Of a DNA stretch of 64,000 nucleotides, positions 11,526 to 22,100 are shown piece after piece. The translations under genes and the position numbers were made by a program. Where the stretch lies: assembly GCA_014338405.1 (NCBI GenBank), contig JTDE01000437.1, positions 137,457-201,456 on the forward strand. Reading direction: 5' to 3'. The DNA is from Paragonimus skrjabini miyazakii (Eukaryota; Platyhelminthes; Trematoda; Plagiorchiida; Troglotrematidae). The notes under the pieces were generated by a model. It worked only from the letters and a program-made list of their open reading frames with translations. It was not told the DNA's origin and made no database searches. Positions within the stretch are counted from its first letter, which is position 1; each line of letters begins with the position of its first letter.

Positions 11526-11570
11526 ACATAACTGACGAGCTCTAATTAAATCGAAACTCGAGCCTTGTGT
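11526..11570 (+). ncRNA. hammerhead ribozyme, weakened stem II
   Basis: The core CTGACGA (11532-11538) and GAAA (11553-11556) are intact. Stem II is eroded (GCTC facing AATC), and the cleavage triplet is GCC instead of GTC. The motif is recognisable but probably weak or inactive. Confidence 0.5.
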
Positions 11571-11645
11571 TTCTTTTTGAAAAGGGCCCGCTGGAAAGTG
11601 TATGGGAATGCGACAGCTGCCGTCAGTTGTGGGTGATGTTCAACT

Positions 11646-12993
11646 TGAAAATCTTGTCTCGAATATACTTTTTAACGTGATACAAACAAGGTGCTTCTCA
11701 GTGACCAACGGATTTGCCAGATACAGAGGCGTCAACCTGGCCGTCCTTCTAACATATGTGATAAGCCTACGTACAATTCTTTCCAGTCGTTCTCTTAAAA
11801 AAAGAAAGACCATATTCATTTCAGGTTGTCATTCGACATGAAAACTGCCGGATTAATTATTGTTTGGTCATGGACTATAGTTTAAAATTCTTTCCGTTAA
11901 AGCTTCATCAGCATTGACTTAAATGTGATGCAAGCGCTGTGTTACTGGCAAAATATTCTATACTACCCCCTGATGTAGCTTATTTAAGTAGCGTGAAATT
12001 TCACAGCTAACCAGTTGCGATTCTTTACTCAATGGTTTCCAGTGGATACAACCATCGTTCAGCTGTGAGCAAATAGCGGGCGTATTAGGTTTTCCAGTTC
12101 AGCAGTCAGTTTCCAGTTAGATTTCTACAATGCTATATTCCCAGTATGATAAATGTACTTTGCAAGTTAGCTGCAATTACACGACTTCACATATTGTTCT
12201 GTAGAGAAAGATTTCATTGAAACATTTGCAAATTCCACAGTCAATCTATAACTGGTAGCTGAGCCCGGTATTTTCTTATCAGATCTACTTCAACTTATGG
12301 ATAATGTTAATTGGTGAGTCCATAATCAGTCTTCAATTGTTTACAAAAGATTTACTCAATCGGTAAGTTTGTAATAAAAATTCGTCTCGCTAACTTGAAC
12401 GACGGCTATAAATGCGATACTATGATTGTGCTTTGTCAATATCAGACTACATACTGTGTCAGTAGCAATTAGGTATTCCCAAACTTATTTGGCGGTTGCA
12501 TGAGGATAACATCAAACAACTCAATGCACTAGGGCAACCTTTGATCTGCGCGTTTATTGCAAGGACACAGAACATAGTCATTATTTATGTAAGATGGGTC
12601 TTGTGAGATAAATTACCGTATTCCTAATCGTCTGTATACGCTATTCCCGATATCCGCTATCGTCTACTTATTGTTATTCAGGCTACTTATTTTCACCGTT
12701 GAGGAGAGCAAATAATTATTTCCATACTTTGGTCATCTAAATAAAAATGTGTGAGATGTGGTTAATTGCTAACTCTATTACAACTGTGTATAATAATAGT
12801 TCATTTTCTCATAATTATCATTTTCCATTAGACAAATACCCAGGTTGTTAAATCTTTTGCGCAATGAAGCGCAACTGCTTATACTGCTAAAATTGTTTGG
12901 AACGTCTAGGTGAATTCGGAAAATGTGCAAATCAGCCACGCAAAAACAAATGCACCCTTATTTTATCTGTCAAAATCTTGCTCGTTTTTTCAG
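11646..12993. other. no gene recognised
   Basis: AT-rich sequence without an open frame carrying credible splice sites, and without SINE or PLE similarity. Confidence 0.4.
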
Positions 12994-13119
12994 CCAACCC
13001 GTCGACTGGAAGGAGATGGTAACCATATCCCTAAACAGATATTACAGGTGAACGTAGAGCTGAAGAGTTTCCTGTGTAATGCTATGCGTCTCGTGCGATT
13101 TTATTGCCATACACATTGA
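12994..13119 (+). CDS. candidate two-exon gene end with 29-nt intron
   Basis: A very strong acceptor (cttgctcgttttttcag) precedes 25 nt (12994-13018) ending ATG|gtaacc. A putative 29-nt intron (13019-13047, ending attacag) separates it from 13048-13119, which ends in TGA. Joined in phase 0 the reading is QPVDWKEM followed by VNVELKSFLCNAMRLV and a short Cys/His tail. The unspliced sequence is also open through the second part in the same frame, so the intron is not proven. The family is not recognised. Flatworm genes are known to contain introns near 30 nt. Confidence 0.4.
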   Translation, partial: PTRRLEGDGNHIPKQILQVNVELKSFLCNAMRLVRFYCHTH

Positions 13120-14075
13120 AAAATGCTCAACTCAAATATGACAGTCAACTATTTCATTCACGATTTGCTCATCAACCGTGTGATAGACTTCTCAATAGTA
13201 TTTGTCATTAAGCTCCACGAAAACACTTCATATACAAATAGTTAAGTTTAAATTGTCTAAGCATATCGACTTTTACTTTCACCGGTCTATTTTCAATCAA
13301 TTTATCGTAATAGTTAGATTCATAAGTTGGTAAGCCAAAATGTAAAACGTTTTAGATTCACATCGTTTAATTCAGTGTATGCAAAAGTTATTAAGAGTTA
13401 GAAAGATTACCAGATTCACTCAGAAAACCCATTAACGTCAATCACGCTAGTGAATAAGACTCGCACGTTTATCTGACCAGACACGCACACCCATGTTCCA
13501 ACTAGACTTATACACGTCCATCCGAATAGCACATTGAAACCTACCGCACCACCAACACAATTCCACTTTCAGCCGTCCAGGTCGATGCAAGTTGTACGCA
13601 CACACATCCCCAAAGTCATACACATGCATTAACACAGGGCATCAACAAAGTGCGACTGTTTCTATCGTGATTAATGGATAAAATCTGATAAATCCGATTA
13701 GGTCGTTCGTCAGCGCGTTAGCTAAGTCAGTACCAGGTTACACACCCTGCGTGAATGTGATAACTACTCCGTTTTGCAAATTGTTTCTTTCACGACCAAC
13801 TGGATTATTTTATTCTGCTAAAACGTTCGTCAAAAAGTGAGAATGAGCTTACTTTGAGTCCCAGTGTTTGTTGGGTGAACTATAAGTTCATGTAAAATCA
13901 TGAAAACAAATTTACATTTTGCAATTGCATGTTGTGCACAAATCAAAGCTAGGCTAGTAAACGTGACGAATAAATGTTCTTGATAATTCTTCATCTGATC
14001 AGTACAGTTATGTAGATTCAGCAAAAGCAAAACAGTGGTTGCGTAAAAGACAAAGTGGTCTAGCAGAATACATAC

Positions 14076-14160
14076 CCATCCAAACTCCAACCCACAACTT
14101 TGTGACGTAATGGTGGGTGGAACTTCAAACAACTCATTGTCAGCACTAGTGATTTGCTCT
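14076..14160 (-). CDS. candidate internal exon, unknown protein
   Basis: On the minus strand the acceptor is tctaaatttgtcacctag and the donor is GGATGG|gtatgtattc. The 85-nt exon is open in two frames. The more protein-like reading contains EQITSADNELFEVPP and SCGLEFGW. The other contains SLVLTMSCLKFHPPL. Which frame is used depends on the neighbouring exon. It may belong with the minus-strand exon at 15959-16094, whose donor phase (one trailing base) would fit the second frame if the two were consecutive. Function unknown. Confidence 0.35.
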
Positions 14161-15958
14161 CTAGGTGACAAATTTAGAAAGGCCTGGATAATTTGTAACG
14201 GTCTGCACGATCCAATGACATTTTGTTAAACCTCTTTGTCTTGTGTAAATACTGCTTCGCTTTTGCTGAATTTATATAATTGTACTGATCTGATGATGAA
14301 CTATTGAAAACAATTGTTCGCCACGTTCACTCTTCTGTGATTCAATGGGAATTTTCGCGAGACAAAGCTAGTTTGTATAGTAAAAAATGACAAAACATTG
14401 TGCCAAATAATCAGACCTCCGTTGGTTTCGAAGCATGACGCTCTTTTTTACATAGAGTTCTCGCAATGATTAACCAATGATTGTTATTGTCTTCAACCAA
14501 GTCTTAGTCTCGTATACATGTACTGAATAACGAATAGCAACAGATTTTTCACTGTAAGCAAAATAAAGGAATTATAGAACATTCATATGCGGAATATGCG
14601 CATTCGTAACGAAGGCTGTAGGTGACGTGACCATTTTTTATGGTTTAGCAATTGGACTGTTTGGGTAAGATTTTGTGGGTCAGTTTTACTGCGTCGGAAT
14701 CAACACTGACATTACTCCGTCCTTATGTTGCAGGATAATGATTTTGCTGAATTTTATTATTGTAAATTACTGTCAACATTGTATTGAAATTTTTATCCAT
14801 AAAACAACTACATATAAAGAGTACCGGATGTCGGAAGTACAAGTTGCTTTAAATATTGTTCTTTTGTTTTCTCTAGCCTGTTTTTGTTTGAGAGCCAATT
14901 CTAGGGAGTAGAAAGCGTTTTTGATTTCTTCTTTTGTTGATAAAACTAAAGTAAAGCTACTGTGGTTAGCTCAAAAGTTTTCCTCTATAACTTCAAAAGC
15001 GCAATATATCAACTGCAACTTTTTGTGTCTGTCAAGCAAAACAACTGTATATCGAGTGATGTTAACACATTTTTTCCAAAAATAATCCCTTAAGTTGATT
15101 GAACATTCTTCACAAGTGAACACAAAGAAATGGGCACCACATTTCCTGATTGCCGCAACGGTTATTGAGCTGTCCTCGGTAATCTACATTTTAGTAACGA
15201 TTTGCCCTCCAAAACCGAAAAACGCAGGCTTGTATTGCACCGAATGTTTTCACTCCAACATTAAAAACGTAGTTTAAGAATGGGCGAACGTTAACACAAA
15301 GTGCACGGTGCTTTTCTAAATTCAGTTTACGTAGAGTTTTGCTTTCTCCTATTTCTTTACTAAGAAGTATTAGCAGCACACGTTTAGAATACTTGACAGG
15401 AAAAATGCATTCAGCTTTGGATAAACGTCAAGAAATCCAGTACTTGCAAAATTTTTGACTTGGTGGATGACGCAACATTTGCTGTCTCTTTTAACTTGTT
15501 CTTTATGAATATATATCGCTTGATTTATGTCAGCTAGCACCGACTCTTAGCGGTCAAATGAGCAACGATTGTCTAATAATCACTTCGCCCATCTTTTCGC
15601 GAATTAGCGAAACCAATTTTCTCGTAATTAATTCAGTGACTTAACATTTTCACGTTTACCAAACCACTTTGTTGATATCCTGATTTAAAAAGTGACTTAA
15701 GATAAATGTTTTGGTTTTAATTTTCTAGCCTGCAGGAGTCGGTAATTTATCGACAATTTTGTAAATTTTAACAAAGAAACATTTCCGACCAACATTTTGG
15801 TCGTTATTTTGTGTTTACCTTTTGAAATTTTGCGTTCAGCTTTATTTGACAATAAATTACATATTATGCTTAAACTATTAAACAGTTGTGGAACAGTAAT
15901 GTTGCATCTCCAAAGCGACACATAAAGGAATTAAAATCGGGTAGAACAAAATGCTTAC

Positions 15959-16094
15959 TTGTAGCTGTCAGGTAGGATTTAATAACATCCAAATTGAACC
16001 ACTGAGTAACACCAAATGGTATGATAGAAATGATTATAACTGCAAACACACAAACAGCCATTCGGTCAAAGGGCTGTACATATTGTGAAAACAT
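15959..16094 (-). CDS. candidate exon of a membrane protein, possibly first exon
   Basis: Read on the minus strand, ATG at 16094 opens 45 codons ending at an excellent donor (GCTACAA|gtaagcat). The residues begin MFSQYVQPFDR, followed by a hydrophobic helix (MAVCVFAVIIISIIPFGV) and then a polar stretch (TQWFNLDVIKSYLTAT). One membrane span is clear. An alternative acceptor (atgtacag) would make this an internal exon from 16073. I do not recognise the family. Downstream exons could not be assigned with confidence. Confidence 0.45.
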
Positions 16095-18547
16095 ATATTC
16101 CGCTAAACTTCCGTGCTACATTTTTGTGTCCACATTAACACTGTGAATGAGCCTTTAATAAAGTTGAAGAATTCACGGATAAGTAAGTGAAATAGTTTCA
16201 TACTTCGAAACCGGAGAAATTCTCTCAGGAATTGATTGGCTGGCTTAGATATGAATGTTTTGTAATGCGAACAGCTCGAATAACCTGGACTTTAAATTAA
16301 CCTGCAGCCTTACGTGAGCATTGCTGTTAAACAAATCACATCGTTTCACCCAGGTGTTAAGCGGTCGCATATTGTCCCACTGGTGTGACAGGCCAATCCG
16401 CACAGGATAGTCCAGTGACTCAACCAATCAGAATGTGAGCACGACCTGTCTACGTTCATATGATATGCCCAACAAGCAAGCCAACAAACGGATATTCATT
16501 GAAATCCTGTCCTCAGAGTGTTTGAGCCGAAACATTTTTGTTAAACATAATGTTATTTCGAGTTTTGGCGCAAACCGTAATTTTCTCCTCCATGAGATTG
16601 CCTTGTCGGAAAAGAGTATGCGCCTACTCGATTGAAAATTATTGATAGTTCTATTATAAATAGTTTAGCATGTTCTAGACCGGTTTGTTCACCAGCTACT
16701 TCAAATGATTCACCTAATTAAATCACGATTTTTGGAACTGTTTATCTTTGGATACTCTAATTGTCTGCACATATAAAAACAATTACGCTAAGTTTAGCAA
16801 AACTGATCACTTCAAGGAAAATACCGCCGAAATTGAGTGTTGCAGAGAACTTCCAAAATTACTCTAATCATTTTAATCAAGAAAACAAATATTTTCCCCT
16901 GGATTCAACTTTGTTGCTTCTGACAGAAGTCAACACCTTTCCATTGTTTTTTTCCAGCAAAATCTAACAAATGAAAATTAGCCAACATAGACCTTTCATT
17001 CCAATATTCCTAATATTTTCAGAAGCGTTTTTGTTTAATATTGATGTATATCTAAGATTTCACTTAGAAGACTATTGTTAAACATGTCATACCATTTTGT
17101 GACTTGATTTAAATACCCTATTCAAGCTATTCAAGATGGATCTAATCTTGTAGGTTTATGTTCAATTTGTAGCAGATTCGGACCATTTCTATGCAAACAA
17201 GACACAAGTGATAGATTACATCCATTACCAATAAAGCCTAGCTCGCATAAAATACATCTACTTCTATTTTAAAATTACTTGCTGAACTTTTGGGTGTGTT
17301 TGAATTTAATGAATATATTTATATCAAACAGCTAGGCGTCACAAGTTATTTTACTACTGAGATAACATGCCATTAGTCCAGAATGGGTAAAAATTACTTT
17401 TCATAAAAAGTATCGTACTGAGTGTTTCGAATTAGTCAAACTGGTAGTATAGAGATCCCAATTGAAAATCTTATTATGTTCAGTGGAGGGCATCTATCTT
17501 TCGCAACGGAATTATAACTATCATGCCGTTGTATCGTCCACAGGGTGAATACGGTTAACATCTGGTTGTCAGCTCGTAATGACCTAGACTACAACCACTG
17601 CTTCTGAAGCAAACTCTACCAATTATCCATCCAGTTAGATAAGTTTGGACAATATAAACGACATTACCACAAACAGCCCACTACGCTTGTCGTTTAACAA
17701 GCGAAACATTGACTGAACGTTTAATTTTGTTTGCAGCACTTATTTAACGTCGATGTTTCTTTGAGTTGGTGATATATGTGTAGAAATGAATACGGTACTC
17801 ATGTAGGCAGAGACAGTTATCTCCAAAAACTTCCTTTCACTCGTTGCTTTGTCAGAGTAAACCAAATAATAAATCTGTTTTCGTTTACTGTTTTGCAGTA
17901 TTTTTTGGGCATTTATCAACCTAAGAGAATCTCTTTCTTCAGCTCAACAAAGTTTCAACGGGATGTTTTATCGCAGTAGAATACGCTTCCATAAGCTGAA
18001 TCATTTCCCGATTATGTCTACACTATTCATAACAAGTTATCCCAACTGATGTGAAAATGCTTTATATAATAGGTCGATAAGCAAGTATTGTCAAGTAGGA
18101 GACCAATTGTAACCTCACCACTGACACTGTCATATTGACACATCAGCAACATTGCAAAAAACGAATCGAAAGATAAATTTCAAAAATTTCTTGGCGAGCA
18201 ACAATGAAGTGGCCTCTTCTTTATTTCGTAGCGTATTTCAAGTTGCGTAAAGTCTCCAACAAATTATGATTACGAGTGGCTTGCCAACCACGCTTAAATG
18301 GAACTTTCACACTCGGATAGAAATTTTACACTACTTCATTCAAAAAGAAGAAACCACTCAGGTCTCCTACTTTATCATGGCTCACCAGTAGTGCACCTCA
18401 CTTTAATTACCTAGGTTTGAACTCCAATGTAGGTTATGTTGTAACGACTACACCGACGATTACGCTACTCATGTCACATTAGCCTGACTGAGTTACCTCC
18501 TTGAGGCATAATCAGATTTACATATAAGCGTTACTACTCATTGCTAA
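16095..18547. other. mostly non-coding, weak exon-like ends only
   Basis: Several good acceptors are followed by short open stretches that reach a stop: after tattttcag near 17022, and after ctgttttgcag near 17898 (YFLGIYQPKRISFF onward to a TAG near 17979). None has a recognised family or a poly(A) signal. The stretch 18340-18500 resembles a very decayed minus-strand SINE (caaaaagaagaaaccactca). Confidence 0.3.
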
Positions 18548-18788
18548 ACAAGTAGTCAACTGGATAAATGGATTGAGAATAACACGACGTTATGAGTAAG
18601 TTGTAATAGTCTACGTTTCAACCATAGCGGGTGGCCACCCGAGGTGGCTGAAACGTATAGTATTACAACTTGCTCATAACGTCGTGTTATTCTCAACCCA
18701 TTTATCAATAACATGATAACCACGACGCCCAAACTGTTTGACCTCAATCGTACAAACTTTGGTGCGGGTATCTTACAAGTAGTCAACT
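18548..18788. mobile_element. fold-back element with 14-bp target duplication
   Basis: A direct repeat, acaagtagtcaact, lies at 18548-18561 and 18775-18788. The 213 bp between them starts with a near-perfect inverted repeat (18563-18634 against 18635-18706, centred in ggtggccaccc), followed by a 68-bp unpaired tail. The layout (14-bp duplication, inverted duplicate of part of the 3' end, then a tail) is the same as in the PLE at 34002-35959. It has no coding capacity. I infer a very short non-autonomous insertion made by PLE-type machinery. Confidence 0.65.
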
Positions 18789-18837
18789 TGTTCATCGATA
18801 GTAATGGACAGATATTTTTCACATCATTTTCTTACAG

Positions 18838-19009
18838 ATTGAACACCATCCATAAATGATCGCAGTTGTTGCATTTCTATGCATTTTTCAGTCGGTCCCT
18901 TTCGAATAGAAGCAATAGATTGGAAAGTCTATGGGAATGCGACAGCTGCGATCAATTGTGGGTGATGTTTAATCTGTATGAAAGTCATAATTCCATACTA
19001 CTCATCACA
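18838..19009. mobile_element. fold-back pair of SINE tails
   Basis: A minus-strand SINE tail (18838-18912) is followed head-on by a plus-strand tail (18918-19009; ggaaagtctatgggaatgcg, then acagctgcgatcaattgtgg). The tRNA-like head and ribozyme are missing, leaving only the inverted 3' ends. The terminus actactcatcac is intact. Confidence 0.7.
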
Positions 19010-19030
19010 AAACATTTTCATTTTTCTCAG

Positions 19031-19172
19031 CCCACAACAGAACTGTTTAGATTGGGCGGATAATTATGACCATTCGGTATTTCCACCGAGGACTAGCCGA
19101 GCGTTGCTGTCAACAAAACGTGAATTTCAGAACAACAGTCTTGATGAAGAGATGACGGTCCAAAAGATTTAA
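19031..19172 (+). CDS. candidate terminal exon, unknown protein
   Basis: The acceptor cattttcatttttctcag is followed by one base and 46 codons ending in TAA at 19172. The reading starts PQQNCLDWADNYDHSVFPP and ends in an acidic stretch (NNSLDEEMTVQKI). A canonical AATAAA lies at 19180-19185, only 7 nt after the stop, which supports a gene end. A SINE tail ends about 20 nt upstream of the acceptor, so part of the splice region may derive from or abut the insertion. Family not recognised. Confidence 0.4.
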
Positions 19173-19179
19173 ACAATCG

Positions 19180-19185
19180 AATAAA
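19180..19185 (+). terminator. poly(A) signal AATAAA
   Basis: A canonical hexamer directly after the stop codon of the candidate terminal exon at 19031-19172. Confidence 0.4.
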
Positions 19186-19189
19186 TGGT

Positions 19190-22100
19190 AAGCTTTAACG
19201 TAAAACAGGGTTGTAAGTTGCATAAATGACTCATGCGGATTCCGAATTCAAACAGATTTTACAGTTAATTGTAATAGTCTCGATGGGCTTGTTAAACGGT
19301 TTTGCTGTTGGTTGACTAAATAATACTGAGCACGTATTTTACACATTGGAGACACAGACAAGTAGTTTGGCAAGAACTTCCTAGCCAGGCACCTTTCAAA
19401 ATGTACTGATGATATATTAACCTAATTCCTTTTGCTTGTGCATCACATATTTTACAATTACTTAATTACTCATTCTTCACTTGATGGTTACAGTATGTTA
19501 GAAGTGGCAATTCCTTCCTCATTCTAAAAAGACATCCGGGTGTATTGTATCTACTACTTATTCTTATGAACTTACAAACTGTAACGATGTGATGAACAAC
19601 AGTTTTAGATAATTCTTTCACAAGTCAATACAATTACGTAGGTTTCATCGAAACACCCGGTCTATCCAGAAACAAACATTCAACCCTGACCACATAACGT
19701 AACATCCAGTCAACGTCCGGTCTGGACCTAACAAATTATTGTGTACGTAGTCTAGTATTAGCCTTTATTTTCATTTGTTGACATTCACTTCTTGTTTTTA
19801 CACTTTGTCTTAAGACGCATGTAATTTTGAATAAAATGATGAGAAGACGCAATTCATATGATGTTCTCCGAAGTAACATTTCGTACATTCTGTTCACACA
19901 TGGACATGTAACTAATTTTAAACGAGGCAAAATACCACAGAGCGGAATTCATGGATTAAGGGATTAAACAGACAGATACCAAAAATGAAAAATCAAAAGT
20001 TTGGGAATGCTGACTACCAGGGTAGCCACAGTGTCAACACAAATTGTTGTTGAACATACAGGGGAGGACTGGGACGTTTTATGGCCAAAGCCTAAGCAAA
20101 CTGGAATATGCGTTTCCGGTTGCTCCGAAAGATCACCGAGAACGCGTCAGATACTTCGACTGAGTCTTATTTGTATGCCATTTTATTGGTTTGTGAAAGA
20201 ATTATCAAAACATTTGTTCGTCACCTCGTTACTTTCGATGTTATGGGAATTTTCCAAGATTTACCAACTCTTTCAATATTAATCAGAAGCCGGTTGTTCA
20301 GAAAGCACCGTTTCCTCCTTCCTTGTTAGCGTTTATTAAATTTTTTGTAAGGACTGTTCGTATGTATCTGTTTTGAGGAGGGGACTACAACAAGGAGTAC
20401 TTAACAGGGAAGGTGCTGTCCTGCTCAGAATATTTAACGTTTGCATAAGAACGAGCTAGGATTCCAAGTTTTACCACACAGTCTTTGGAACCACAAAAGA
20501 AACTATCGTATTTCTTTAAAGTGTAAGTTGAGAATGAAAAAGGCCACCTCCATGTGGTTTACAATCATAATCAATCTGCCTCTCAACGCCAACCCTAATC
20601 TGCGTGACGTTAGAACAACATCACCAGTCATCAAAGTTTCACTCAGAATTGAAGCAGGCCTATTTTTAGTTACACGACCGAAGCGATGGTGTATCACCCT
20701 TACGCGCCTAATGCACCGTTGCAAGGCAACCATACGTGTATTGGGTGCGTGCTTAGGGTGTGTTGACTAAATATGCTTCACCTCAAATGCCTCAACAAAT
20801 TATTTCAAACAATACATCAAGATTGAGTGACAAACAGAGAGGTTTAAGATAAGGTGAGTAACCAGATGTTTTGTTTTCACCTGGCCAATGTCGGCTCAAC
20901 TGTCTGAGACATATGTTACTGATGGAGATGAATGAATTCTTAAGAGCAGTTCGTATAGCGAGCTGACTGGTTTTATAGACACTCCTGTGCTACAAATATT
21001 TGTGCACGTGTGATATGAAATATAAGATAAGCATCATCTCCTGTGAAGCAAAGGCAGAAAGTCCGGACAAATGAAAGTTACACTTGACAGAGTGTTTGCT
21101 CCGGTGTGATTGGCAAAGGAGTCAGATACGGCAACGTGGAAGAGACCACAAACGTCAAAGACCAATAGCGGCGAGTGTAGTAATTACTGCTGTGTTCACA
21201 CGTCGTCGCAACAGTTTTATTTCCAGAGGCATACTGTAAAGTCATAGAGAAATTCATGTTACCATCTCGTAAGTGCAATAATCCACTGTACTACGAAGCA
21301 AACCATCGTTACAATTAGGAATATAAATGTAGCCGTTATCGAAGCACCGTCTGTTCACCCTACACATTGCAAACAATCGGGCTAGAAGTTTTAATAAAAT
21401 GGCTCAGCAAACAACTCGGCCACGAATAGGCCGAATCAAACTGCATGAAACGCCCTTATTTGTCACTCAAACTTTCATTGTTAGACATACTAGTCAGCCG
21501 AAAACGTCCGGGACGATTGTTACCGTTACTTATCAGTTCTCCACGTGTCAGTGAGCTCTGTTATTTTTTCAAAAAATATTACTGAACTGACTAGTTTTAA
21601 CGGAAAGTTGTTCACTTATACTTTTAGAGATCAGCAATTTTTCTAGTGAGCTGTGGCCATTTCATCCGGACTACTGGTAGGATGAGAGACCTTCAAATAA
21701 CTATGTAAGTTCTTGCTGTTTATCCAAGACGGAATACAAAAAACAAGAAAGAAAACAGATAGGAAAGTAACAGAACTTGATGTTCACGAACGACAAAAAT
21801 ATTCATAATATCAACATCATTATATTTCAAAATGACCCGTTGGCAATGGTACTCCTTTTTCTGACCGTAGCCTACGATTTATTAGGAAACAATTCCATTG
21901 GTTAGCATCCGTACCCTTTCCTCATGTACCAATTTGTTTTTATCTTCCAAAAATGTGACATTGCTCTGTTGACCTATAAATGAAGCTACTTCAAAGTCTA
22001 CAAACAAACTACTCTAAGACTACTTCCAACTGCTTTGCTTGATTTATTACTAGTACAGTTCAATAGACAATTAGCTGTTTTACACCGTACCATAGCTTGT

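Larger units (their letters stand above)
10771..11645 (+). repeat. composite dispersed repeat, copy 1
   Basis: The segment starting ttcgaaggtactaaaagcac is repeated in reverse complement at 45460-46316. It is colinear over about 0.87 kb and highly similar by eye. It consists of about 375 bp of unique DNA, a SINE tail on the minus strand (11148-11239), then a near full-length plus-strand SINE. One homology boundary falls at the SINE 3' end and the other at ttcgaagg. There is no coding potential. Confidence 0.75.
11240..11645 (+). mobile_element. tRNA-derived SINE, near full-length
   Basis: The first bases (ctacgactcatcagtaatc) are the end of a preceding unit's tail, followed by the head, tRNA-like block, hammerhead block and tail. 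The order shows a tail-to-head join inside one insertion. The B box here is the best in the window. The element ends at gttgtgggtgatgttcaac. Confidence 0.8.

Noticed and set aside
13447..13635. 62-codon minus-strand open frame rich in Cys and Trp
   Set aside because: No splice sites and no motif; composition reflects local C-rich sequence.
18556..18822. 88-codon minus-strand open frame
   Set aside because: It lies across the fold-back element; palindromic non-coding DNA.
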